NCBI RefSeq assembly: GCF_001640805.2
Contig: NC_066856.1
Coordinates: 17,103,616-17,167,615, forward strand
Direction: 5' to 3'
Source: Lates calcarifer
Taxonomy: Eukaryota; Chordata; Actinopteri; Centropomidae
DNA length: 64,000 nucleotides
Positions 11,988 through 22,717 of this stretch are shown here, in pieces (position 1 is the first letter of the stretch; each line of letters opens with the position of its first letter). The position numbers and the translations under genes are program-made. The notes below the pieces were generated by a model. The model saw only the letters and a program-made list of their open reading frames with translations. It did not search any database and was not told the origin of the DNA.

Positions 11988-13694
11988 GTACCGATGAGCT
12001 TTACTCTCACCCTTCTTTGCCCTGGCCTATTAATATCAACATTAACCTGTGTCTCCCTGCTTTGGTTCGCCAACATTGAATAGAATTTACACGAAGCGCT
12101 GCGGTGACTTTTCTGACCGTTTGCTGGTGTGCTGGGGGGGGGGGGGGGGGGATCATTTGGTACCCAGTGTTAGAATTAGACTCGGAGTCAATTGGAAGTG
12201 ATACCCGGCGCTGTGCTGTCACTTCATCACGACGGGGGTGGAGGGGTTTACAGCCTCGTGCCTCGGTTGTGATCATCATCAGTGTTATTATGCAGTGATC
12301 ATTATGCAGTGACTTTACGCACGGGAGACAACGAGCAGTTTGTGTTTTCCATTACAACCAGTGCGCGTCACCTTGCGGCAGGGACACGCAAATCAGCTCA
12401 ATTAGCCCAAGTTGAATCTGACTGAGCGTGTGGAAAGGCCTGCAAAAGTGCGACCGCCGGTTCATATCAACAGTTTTCATCGTATTTAAACCATCATGTC
12501 ATGCTCCTGCTTTGATAAAGCGTTTTAAATCTTCTGGGCGCTTGAGGAAAGCCCGAGTTTTCTCACCAATCCTGAAGGATGAGAACACTGTTGCATTCTC
12601 TGTGTGGTGCAGGGTCTGCTCTGTTTTTCTTTTCAACCTCGTAACTGTCAGTCAGTAGTGATGGAGCATCTGTTGACCCGCCTCCATAGAGGTACAAGTG
12701 CCTCACAGACTAAATGATGGAGGAAACAATGGCGTTTGTTTTGGAATATCAGTATTTTATGTTCTGAAAAAAGCACAGCTCATTTTCTATTGTGCTTTGT
12801 TAATGTCAGGGTTGACAAACAATGCACCTCCTCCCACAGTAGAGAGACGTAAATTTGAACAATAATGCAATGACTGTCATTATTGCATGGCCTCCCACAG
12901 ACATTGAAAGTCTTGAAAGTTTATGGATTTGAAGGAAAATAAATGTAACTTTGTAAAACCTTTAAAAATGGCACTTTTTCAAATTCGTAGCAACGTAGTA
13001 ATAATTCAACAAGCACTCTGTTTGTACCAGATACGATTTCTGGACAATCTCTACCCTTGTTACCCCATTATTATCTCCTTTTCAGACCTTCAACTTAACC
13101 AGACAAGACCTTGAGATTCATTTAGTGTATGTCTGTGAATTTGTGAGTGTGGTATCCTGTTATCCCATTGCAACATGTTCAGTCTGCTGCTCACGGTCAC
13201 AGACAAGATACAGTTTTATTTTGTCAAGTTCCTAAACTGTACCACTATCATCCCTCTCTTCGAGCCAGTCTTTCAACACAAGCAGTAACTTTAGACAGTG
13301 TCTGTCACTGCTAGCCTCCACCTGTGCGCTCCACCTCTCTAAGGATGACAGAAAAGGTGAGAGGGACACTCGGCTTTATCCTGCCAAGCAGACAATCTTC
13401 CCCTGCTGCGATTTAGCTGCAAACTGTCGGTCACACCCTCGGAGGCAGGCAAAGGTCTGCCGGTCCCACCTTGCATATTCTGCACATTTAGGGCAGACTG
13501 TGCAGGCATAAATATCAACAAAGGCAACTGATGGGCTCTGAGGTGATACTAGATTGCAGTGAAATGAGAACTAAATGGAAAACAAATTTGATAATTGATT
13601 GTCATTTGTAAAGCAAAAATGGCAGAACTTTGCTGCTTCCAGTTTTTCAAATGTGAGAATCTGCTGCTTGTTTCTGCCAGTTTACAGACAGAGA
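11988..13694. other. start of dpp6 intron 1
   Basis: Intronic sequence after the donor at 11988. A run of 18 G residues lies at 12134-12151, and CpGs remain frequent to about 12480 (for example 'atacccggcgctg', 'catcacgacggg', 'tgcgaccgccgg'), suggesting that the CpG-rich promoter segment extends into the intron. No further exon was recognised. Confidence 0.55.
12134..12151 (+). repeat. poly-G run (18 G)
   Basis: An uninterrupted 18-base G homopolymer about 150 bases downstream of the exon 1 donor. It could form a G-quadruplex or be an assembly-sensitive homopolymer of uncertain length. Confidence 0.95.
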
Positions 13695-13983
13695 TAGGGC
13701 TGCAATAATCAATATTAATTATTTCTAATCAATTAATAATTGAATCTACAAAAAGTAGAAACAGTGAAAAATGATCACAAATTTCAAGATCCCAAGGTGA
13801 CAACTTCAAAATATGTTTTCTTAGAACAATATTAAACATAAAGATATTTAATTTACAATAATATGACCAAGTGAAAAGCAGCAAATTCAGAGAATATTTT
13901 TTTTGCTTGAATCATTAAATGTTCTGTCTATCGACTTATCAAACAATCGACTCATCTTTTCTAATATCTTTGTCGCGGTCCTA
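13695..13983 (+). mobile_element. TAGGGCTG-type MITE, near-complete copy
   Basis: The element starts TAGGGCTGCAATAATCAATA and ends GCGGTCCTA, giving imperfect terminal inverted repeats (TAGGGCTGC versus TAGGACCGC). Internal blocks such as 'cagtgaaaaatgatcaca', 'cccaaggtgac', 'aaagatatttaattta', 'gaaaagcagcaaat' and 'ttttgcttgaa' follow a very common teleost MITE I recognise. It has no coding capacity. The second, reversed copy in this window is at 47547-48173. Confidence 0.8.
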
Positions 13984-15784
13984 ATCTAAAATATCTCAAA
14001 TGTATTTTGGCTTTGGCTTATTAGCCTATATGGTATTGGCTGCATTAGGTGTTTGCAATTGTTTTTGAATCACTTGATTTTGAGAATTATTCTTAACACC
14101 TGCAGAAACCAATCTTTTTGGTAATTACTGACAAGATTAGAGACCTGGTGGTGCTGAAACACCAGTAAATAGCAAATGGTGGCTGTCAGTGGATCTTCCT
14201 GAGGCGTGAAGCTCCAGCAAAGTGAGAAATTGCTTCAAGCGTATTAGGTTGTAAAATCGGCAATGTAACATAGACATGCATGCTTGCACAAGTGTGCACA
14301 CATATTACATCTGGTAGCACCTACACACAAACAGACACAGCCACTGTGATTACGTGAGGTCCTGTTGTGGCCTCCTGATTGATGGTCTGCTAGCAGGGCT
14401 TGTGGTCCGGGGACAGAGGACAGAGATAGAGGGCAGCTCACCAGAGATAGCAACAGCAGCAGCAGTTCTCCAGTAATCAGCTAGTCGTGGTCCGCTGAGA
14501 GTCACACCACTAACCCTCATTACTGCATCAGGGTGGAGGTTCTGAGACTGTGAAAGGTCGAGTCGGGGGTAAGGACAGTAATGCACTTACACAGGCGAGA
14601 CAATTTGGACTAATGTAAAGCTAAGTAACACTTTTGTTTGTTGTCAAAGTACAGTAGAGTACAAGAGTAGTGTCATGGGGAACCTGCAAATTTGGCACAA
14701 ATCAGTGGCTCTTATTAAATTCTGCCGATTGATATGGAGACGACTTCTCTAAAAAATGACAAGTCCCATTTCCAGGAAAACACTCTGTCTCTTGTGTTTT
14801 TTTTTGGGGGGTGGGTCCTGCCTGTTTAACATCCATGTGCAGCGAGCAGTTCCATCATATCACATTACATGAGAAATTGGGTTTTTCCGAGCTTTATAAT
14901 TCTGTTACTTCTCACAGCCATTTGGAGTCCAGTGCAGCTTTAAAGCAGGATCACAGCACCCAACATTTAATGAGTAAGACTTGAGCAGAAATGCCTCACG
15001 TCATCCAGCCCCATCATTGTGTGTAAGAGGCGAGATGAAAAGCGAGCTCTGGCCTGTTAAAGCTGAATTTGTAGCATTTCATACAGGCAGAGCAGTAAAA
15101 AAACCTTGGGAGGGTGGGATTCAAATCCAAACCCTCAGATCAGACCGTGGAGGCAGCTTGAGAAACAGCTGAGCGGAGCAGCCTGTGGGTGTTCCTGAAG
15201 AGAATAGACACCCAAGGGCCAAAGAAGGAAGTGAATCATTGGCAAGCCATAGCATGGGTGGGATGGTAGGGCTTGGGGCTTGGGTCTTACTCACTTTGTA
15301 GCTTTGTGCTGTTACCAAGTCATATTTTCTATTTCTCTTAGCATTTGTGATATATGAATACGCCTGAAAGAGCTGCAGCTGTTCACTTTCCATGAGGTCA
15401 TTATATGGACCAGAGGAAGCATGTGGTCAACTGTGCACGACTATCTAGTAGAATATTTGTTCACTGTGTACTTATTTATATTCTTATATTTCTTCCACTG
15501 TGATATTCACTTAGTAACCTGAATGTGCTCAATGTCATATTCATCTTCAGTAAGGTTTCTCAGGATGTGTTCTTGTCAAATATTGATAAAAAGTTGTTTA
15601 TTCGACACAGTGCCTGCAATGAGCTGATAAATTCAAGCATAAAATGTAAAGATGCTCACTTGAAAGTCAAACGAAAATATTGACAGCAGGAAAAAGTTAG
15701 ACGGGAACAAGCTCATTTAGGATGATGAAAGGTTTAGATATTCTATAATTTATGGCACTTGACTTGAACATTTTCACTTTCCGA

Positions 15785-15819
15785 ATATATATGTGTGTGT
15801 GTGTGTGTGTGTATGTGTG

Positions 15820-15872
<53 letters not shown>
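15785..15872. repeat. self-complementary AT/GT/AC/AT compound microsatellite
   Basis: The order is (AT)n, (GT)n, an ATGTGTGT interruption, (AT)n, (AC)n, (AT)n. The GT and AC blocks are reverse complements flanking a central AT run, so the whole 88 bases can fold on itself as a long hairpin or cruciform. Confidence 0.95.
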
Positions 15873-15873
<1 letters not shown>

Positions 15874-17901
15874 AAAAACCAGAGAAAACAAGTGTGGTTT
15901 TAATTAGCTATGTTTTGTTTCATTCACCTCACTGTGGCAGAGCTGCTGCCTCAGTGGCCCTCTGATGAATAGCTCAAGTGATAAGTGCTTAAACAGATGT
16001 TAATTAAAGTAGCAACTTGCACACAAAACACAGCGGGGCAGAGGAATCATCTGCACAGCACCTGCTTTGGCTGTTCTGTTTCTGCATGAACTTGCCTACA
16101 GAATGTGCCAGACAGCATTGCGCAGTAATGGCGTGTCAGTGCCATATAGTTTCCTTCTTACAAATTGGAGTATCGGTGCATCTTCATCTGTTATCACAGA
16201 TGTTCTGCTATACATCAACTGGCTTAATGTTAATATACTGTAGATTCCATTTTCACAGACATTTCACAGCTCACGTGACAAGCATATGGGTGACCAAAAC
16301 GCGTTGCCAAACCAGATGTTAAAGTCACCTGTTGATCAGACAGGAAGTCCCTTTATAAGATGGTATATTTTAGGACATAGTAAAGAATTGGGCAGTTTGT
16401 CACAGCTAAAAGCCCGGTCACAGTAGTTTACCATCTAGCCCTGCAAGTTGGCTCTAAGTTACCAAGTTTTAAGGAAGGTACCACCACCTGCTTCTTCACT
16501 GTGAGAAATTCTGTATAAGAGTGTTGGTAAAATGTTGAAAATGTAAAGTGCAAACTTTACTCACCTCCCAAGAGGCAGTTTTTCATATTTATGAGGTGAA
16601 ACTGAACTGCCCCCTGTATAATCTCTGCATAATTTGAATGTTTGGTTCTTTTTTTCAGGTTCTAGCTACTTTGCTTCCAACTCAGACTGACATGCTAGAG
16701 TATGTTTCCTTTAGGCTATGCAGAGATCTAATTTGAAATCACATAACTGAACCTTGTGTGTCAGGCTTATTGTGATTATTTCATTTCTTGCAAAGAGATT
16801 TCTCCTGTGGTTAATCAGTACCTGGTAGTAGTTGTTAGGTCATCAGGTGTTATCACATACACTTAATCTATTTTGCCTTTTTCCCTTCTCACTATGTTGT
16901 ACCTTTTCAGCACAGCCACTTCTTAATGAGAGAGATAAGCAGTTTGGCCAAAATAGGTTTGGAAAAGCAAAGAATGATGAGATGATTCACTTTTGGAATG
17001 CAAATAGATAATAGGCCAATTCCTCCTGTTTGCTGAGTGCCCTTGACTGATAAGAGGGAATGAAAGATGGATTTAGAGGAGAATTGGATGCCCCTAATGT
17101 TTGTGCCATAGTTCATGTTAAGGGCAATTATGAACAATTGAGCCGTGATGTTGAGGTCTGAAGTGGAGATTAGAGGCGAGATTGCCAGGCAGCCACAACA
17201 GCGATTCATCATGATTGTTGTCATGATTTAAATGTTCTTTGCCGAAATGGCTTATAACACAGGGGAGGGGGTGCGCTTTAATACAGCAATAAATATTCAG
17301 TGTTTGGAGCAACGGTCAAACTAAATGTCATGACAATCCTCCATCTCGCTAATAGTCGGTGTAGACATCAGGTGTGTGTGTATGACTGCATGTGTGTCCG
17401 AGGCTGTGTGAAAACACCTCGGGAGGAGTTTCCAAACTGCATGGAAAACCTCCTCATTTAGGAAAAGGTCAGTGTTTTTTTTCTGTCAGGTGCTAAAAAA
17501 TATACGTTTTTCGTCCTTTTGTTGTATTCTAATTGTGTCTCTAAGCTATGGGAGTCAGCACAGAATATCCATATAGATCTCATTAAACACCATTCAGCTC
17601 TTTTCTATATCAACCTGAATGGTCATACTTCCATAAATGAAGCAACTCACGAAGAATTTTAAACCAAGGTTTTATGTCCTCTCTCCCTTGTATTCAGGAG
17701 AAAAGCATGGTTTCATAAGGAGGTAAATAAGCTAAATGCAGGTGGAAAAATATCTGTCAGAATATATTTTTTATACAATGGGTTTTTGAACCAGAAATTT
17801 CCAGTTTCTATGGTTGCAGGTACATTTTGTATGCAGAGCGAAAATAGCGAGCAAGTCAGATTAATCATGCTTCAGGCTGTCAGGGGTGTATCAGCCCATA
17901 T

Positions 17902-17920
17902 CTGTGTGTGTGTGTGTGTG
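17902..17920. repeat. (GT)n microsatellite
   Basis: About nine GT units in intron 1, followed by further GT-rich imperfect sequence to about 17990. Confidence 0.9.
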
Positions 17921-20685
17921 TCCTTATATACATTGTGTGGATCAGTGTGTAAGTTAATATGTCTTTGTGTTCTTGTCTTCGTTTGCGTGTGTTTATCTGC
18001 GCCTTGCTTCAGTCCGTTCGAGCTGTGTTTTCTGGCCTTATCGACCTGCTGTAATTAGGGGCCCAGAGCTGTGGAGCGGGAAGGCGATCAGGAGCCGCCA
18101 TGTTCCGCCGAGCCTTTAATTGAAACGTTGAGCGTTGCCAGGTTCACCGTCACCCCCCTTGGGTCTCTCTGTCATCTCAGCGCCACCTCCATGTTGGTGA
18201 CAAACATTCAGAAGAGCGAGTGCTAGTCACGAACGATAAGCAGGTAATTGCCTGTAGGCTCAGATGCGAATTAGGAGAAGCTTGGTGCTCCAGCTTCATT
18301 GGACATGCTGCCAGGGGTTGTTTGTGCCAGTGTCGGGGAAGTGTGACAGCCCAAACTGATACACACAGCTGCGGTGAGCTTTGTCTTATTTAACCTCAGG
18401 TTTCAGACTCTGTCTGTGGAGGTTGTTAAAAATTTCATACTCTAGAGTTGCAAGTTTTTAGACACAAATGGACAACAAATTCCTCCTCACTTCCTTTAGT
18501 GACATAAATTGCCCAATGAGGCAGCACATAGAGACACTCAGCAGCCTGCAGGGGGCTAAAGGCTGTGCCCAAATCTTGGCATCTGGCTGCTCAGCCTGGC
18601 ACAGGCCTAGAGGAATGAGCTTGCCTTTCAAAGCCTGGCCCAGTCTTCCAACCAGTGTTCCTGCTGACATTTATCGCCTCAAACCTTTAGTGTTATTGTT
18701 ATGGCTGCAATAATTCTCGCCAGGGAATACTGATGGCGCTCCAAATTGACCAACTGGAGGATTTTAATGTGACAGCTCATCACATTATGGTGATGTGAGC
18801 GTGAAAGTAGGCAGCCTGCTGCAATATCATCTTTCTCTACTTGAAAAGCACGCGTCCCTGTCATCAGTCTGACAGTCATGTTGTCAGCTCTGTCCTGGAC
18901 TGCCTATCTGCTGGCATGCGTCCCTACTCCTGCTTCCCCCAGCTATAAAGAATGAGTCTGGGTGGAAGGGAATTGGTCAGAGGCGACAATGTCAACCCCC
19001 TGCTGATTTTCCTCACTCAAAATATTGGCAGCCATTACATGTCTCCTCAGTGGTGTTTAGTGCCCATGCCTGAAATACTGACTTTTATCATGACATTTGC
19101 TGGGCACACTCCAAATGCCCAGCGGCAGCCTAGTTTCTATGGAGATGCTGCAGCTCAGTATGCTGCTTTGTACAAAGACAACACACAGATTAAAACGGAC
19201 AAAGTGAGTGGGGGAAAAATAATATTGGTCATTAATTGTGTCGCCATCTTGTTTATGTTTTCCCTTTGTTAACTAGTAACTGAAATTGAATCAAATGCTC
19301 AGCTAATGCGCATCTCATTCTGGCAAATGAGCGTGCAGCCCCAATTTCAGAGTGTTCCAGCAAATGAGCGTCCGACTTTGTTCGAACATCAAACGCCACA
19401 GGAAGCTTGATTGGGGCTTTTGATTTGGCTATTGTTCTACTGATATGAAAATGTGGTACACTGGCTGCTGGAATTGGCATTGCATGCAGAGTGCTAATTA
19501 CTACAGAAAGTCAGTCCTTAAAAGTGTCTCATAATGTATTCAGTCCCTGGAAATGCTTCACTTCATGGCCTGATGGAATAGACATGTACATGTAGACAAA
19601 CCGATTACAAATTGTACCGATTTTTGTGTAATTCAAAAGAGTTTTCTCATTTGATATTGACCATTATTAATAATTAATTAATCACTCAGACAAAATGTAT
19701 AATTCATTTGCATTATACAACCAAGCAGAGATACTATAAGATTCTAACTGGCAGTTACACAGCATGATCAAATCTTCCTTCTTTACCATTTTGGAGATTA
19801 GAAGTCCACACAGTCCCTGGGTTTGCACTCTGGAGTTTATTATCTCATTTCAGTGATCCTCAGGGTGCTGTCAATTGCCACTGAATTATATGCTCTACTC
19901 CTGCTTATATCAGTGAAATACAGGTTCTCCCCCACTCAGTCATTTGCTATCTTTTCAGAGAAGAAGAAGAAGACAAAAAAAAAAAAACACTCCTGGGTAA
20001 TCTTTGGGTCTGAGTGAAGCTTAGAAAGCTATTCAGTGAGTTTTTATCACACATTTATTATCAGTTGTCACTGACCCATGAGTTGCTTCAGGCGATAAGA
20101 TATCAAAATTAACTGTGATTGATATACTTGAGTTTTACAATGGATAGAGAACACTTGCTTTTTAAAGTTACTGGCCTGTCAGACCTTTGGGCTTTCATTC
20201 TAATACATTTCACATTTTATCTCACTGTTCAAGATTGTATTATTTCATGTAAAATTATTACATGAAAGTGAATATTTTGAGATTTGGAGCTAGCTTAAAG
20301 TTAAGTAACTTAAAGTTGAAAAAAAAAACCTAAATATTCACGTACAAAACAAAACTGGCAAAAACAAACACTGGTGACAATTTGAAACTTGAATAGACCT
20401 ATCGATCCCTGTAATCCTTCTACAGATTTGTTAGGGACAGGTCAGTTAATACTGATTGGACTGAATGGACACTCTTTGTAGCTAAATTGGTGCTCACCTC
20501 CATCCCAATTTTGTTTCTGTTAAAATACTTGGCAAGTGATTATCCTTTCCTATTTCCTTAATTGAATGAACTCAGTTTTCTTGTGGAGTAAGTTGCATTT
20601 TGATGTCTGAATTTGAACTCACTGGCACCATCCAACAGCAAGACAGCCATGCTAATGTATTTGTGAGGCTGCCTTTTGAGTGAAA

Positions 20686-21124
20686 TCTTAATTTTACAAT
20701 GCTCTCAATGCTAACATGCCAATGTTACACAAGTGTGATGACCATGTTCACCATCTTAGTGTAACATCTACTAATCTCTTTAGCTTTGCAAGTACCAAAG
20801 TGCTGGACAAATTAAAAATTTGACCTGGAAATGGTGCTAGAGGAAAAGCCAGGGGATCACCTAAGTGATCACAGTTCCTTCTGTGTGGAACATGATTGTG
20901 TATACAAAACGTCAATCCATCAGATAGTTATATAGAGTAGAAATTTCCCTCAGATGCCACAAATGTCAAACTCATGGTGGCATTTGAGGAAAAAAGGCAT
21001 GGGTCAACCAAAGTCTTAAGGATTCATCCTGTGGGGATAAGTGTTTAAACATTCCATAGCAATCTATTTAGTAGCTAATTTGATATTTCACCACAGTGGT
21101 CGACCAGCAGACTGATCATCAAAC
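20686..21124 (-). repeat. long copy of a widespread fish modular repeat
   Basis: Landmarks: 'caatgctaacatgcca', 'gaccatgttcaccatctta', 'ggtgctagaggaaaagcc', 'ggggatcacc', 'caatccatcagatagtta', 'cacaaatgtcaaactcatgg' and a second 'gaggaaaaaaggcatgggtc' module, ending in 'acagtggtcgacc'. These match, module by module, a non-coding interspersed repeat common in teleosts. Relative to the pieces at 9795 and 48905 it lies on the opposite strand. The 'caaatgtcaa...atggtgg...gaggaaaa' module occurs twice, as in the family. No frame or terminal repeat shows how it moves. Confidence 0.75.
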
Positions 21125-21282
21125 CAACATTGTCATCCCTAGAACTATTTGGTTAGCATGGCTAAAAACCTGGGGATTAATGTTAACTTAAGCTAACTGT
21201 AGGTTTATGTTAGTGTGTGTGAACTTTAGCTCCAGGTTATGTTTGTGGCTACATTTGTGTTCATCTGAGTTTCAAGAGCATC

Positions 21283-21329
21283 TTAACCCACTAAAGGTGC
21301 CAGGCTTTTTCTGACCTTCAGTGGTTTAA
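21283..21329. repeat. imperfect inverted repeat (17-base arms)
   Basis: The left arm TTAACCCACTAAAGGTG (21283-21299) and the right arm GACCTTCAGTGGTTTAA (21313-21329) pair at 14 of 17 positions across a 13-base loop. It lies just upstream of a second inverted repeat. Confidence 0.8.
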
Positions 21330-21343
21330 CCACCCATTTTGCT

Positions 21344-21397
21344 GCAGTGATGTAAAACTCTACTCCACTGTGTGTCAGCACACGATTACATCACTGC
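21344..21397. repeat. perfect 12-base inverted repeat
   Basis: GCAGTGATGTAA at 21344-21355 is the exact reverse complement of TTACATCACTGC at 21386-21397. The 30-base spacer itself contains TGTGTG and CACACG segments able to pair. Confidence 0.85.
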
Positions 21398-22682
21398 TGG
21401 GATGTGTTACAGATAAAACAGAGCACACTGCTAACCACTGTTTTAAGTGATTTTGGGTGTGATCAGAGGTGAAACAGCCTTGAAACTTTGAACCACAGAG
21501 AGCCAAGAAACACTGCTTCTCAGCCTGGTGTTAAGTTACTATTTAAGGTTAAGTTTGTGCTAATAAGGTTATTGTAACATCTGGGTCAACTTAATTTAGA
21601 GTTTTTATATGTGTCAAATTAAAGACCCCTTTAAATTATGTTTAAGGATAACCTAAGGTTAAACAGATGAAGTTGTTGAATATTAGTCTGATGTATCTGA
21701 AGTAGTGTGGATAATCCACAACTTTACACTGAAGACTGCAGTTCATCCTCAGTTGTTATGTTGTGGAGGCAACATAATGTGTTCTTATGTTGTGGTTGGA
21801 CTGGGGGACACACTCTTGTGAGAGAGAACATTTTGCTTCAATAAGTGAACAGCATCTTAGAGCTTCTCTGATGTGTTTTTGCCAATAGGGGACAAAGAAC
21901 ATGTTGAAAATCAATTTCATCACACTGAGAACGTGTATGCCTGATGTCTGCTTTGTACCAACTGAATGCATTAGAGAGCATTAGTGCATTAAGACCATTG
22001 AACGGGAGCTTTCCCCATGTGTTCACACTGGATGCACAAAGAGGCCATGACAACGATTTTCAATGGAGCTTTATAACTGGTATTTTTAATTCATGTTGCG
22101 GTGCTGCAGTTTGAATGAGAGTTTATATGTTTTGAGTGTGGCCAGAGCTAGGTAGTAACGAGTTAGTGTGTGAAAATGCCTCTGTAGCTAAACAAGGTAG
22201 TGAGCAAGAGTGATGGCATGACAACAAACAGCCAAGCATGAGTCATAACTGTTTATGCTGAGACTTAATGATATCGTTCCGTTCCGGTGCCAGAGGGAAT
22301 ATGGAGCATGACGCTTCTGCAACACACAAACCCAGGGAAAGCATGACGTCTAGACCACAGTGACACTCACCTTCCTGTTCATCGTGCTTTCTTCCCTGGC
22401 CCCTACCAGCGTGACTTCAAAGCTATCTGTGACAGCCAGGTCCCAAGTTTGGTTTTAACACAACAGTCATATACTAGTGCTTTCATCTCTCCTTTTATAG
22501 AACAGTGTGCACACCTTCTGTCTTCCAAGTTTCAAGGCACAGACAGAGGACAATATGATAGACTGTTGTGATCTAGCTTTTCACATCTAGATAAAGAATA
22601 ATTTCTGATTAAACTGGTGCAAAATACATTTAAGTTGTGAGGTACACACATGACAAAAGATGCTGATTTACTCTGATATAAA

Positions 22683-22717
22683 CCATAGGAGCTTCTCCTG
22701 AAATAATGCTCCTATGG
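22683..22717. repeat. short perfect inverted repeat
   Basis: CCATAGGAGC at 22683-22692 and GCTCCTATGG at 22708-22717 are exact reverse complements separated by 15 bases. It may be the end of a decayed foldback element; nothing further is visible. Confidence 0.75.

Larger units (their letters stand above)
13984..20685. other. dpp6 intron 1, continued
   Basis: Intronic DNA without recognisable exons. It contains the palindromic AT/GT/AC microsatellite (15785-15872), a GT run (17902-17920) and one CpG-retaining segment (about 18060-18250) that stands out from its AT-rich surroundings. All open frames are short and unsupported. Confidence 0.5.

Noticed and set aside
14141..14165. TTTCAGCACCACC on the minus strand, considered as a REST/NRSF site near a neuronal gene
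   Set aside because: Only the left half-site matches; the right half (GGACAGCGCC-like) is absent.
15112..15130. 'gggattcaaatccaaaccc', considered as a tRNA T-arm
   Set aside because: No acceptor stem, D-arm or anticodon arm can be laid out upstream.
15697..15891. Minus-strand frame with Tyr-Ile and Val-Cys repeats
   Set aside because: It is purely the translation of the AT/GT microsatellite.
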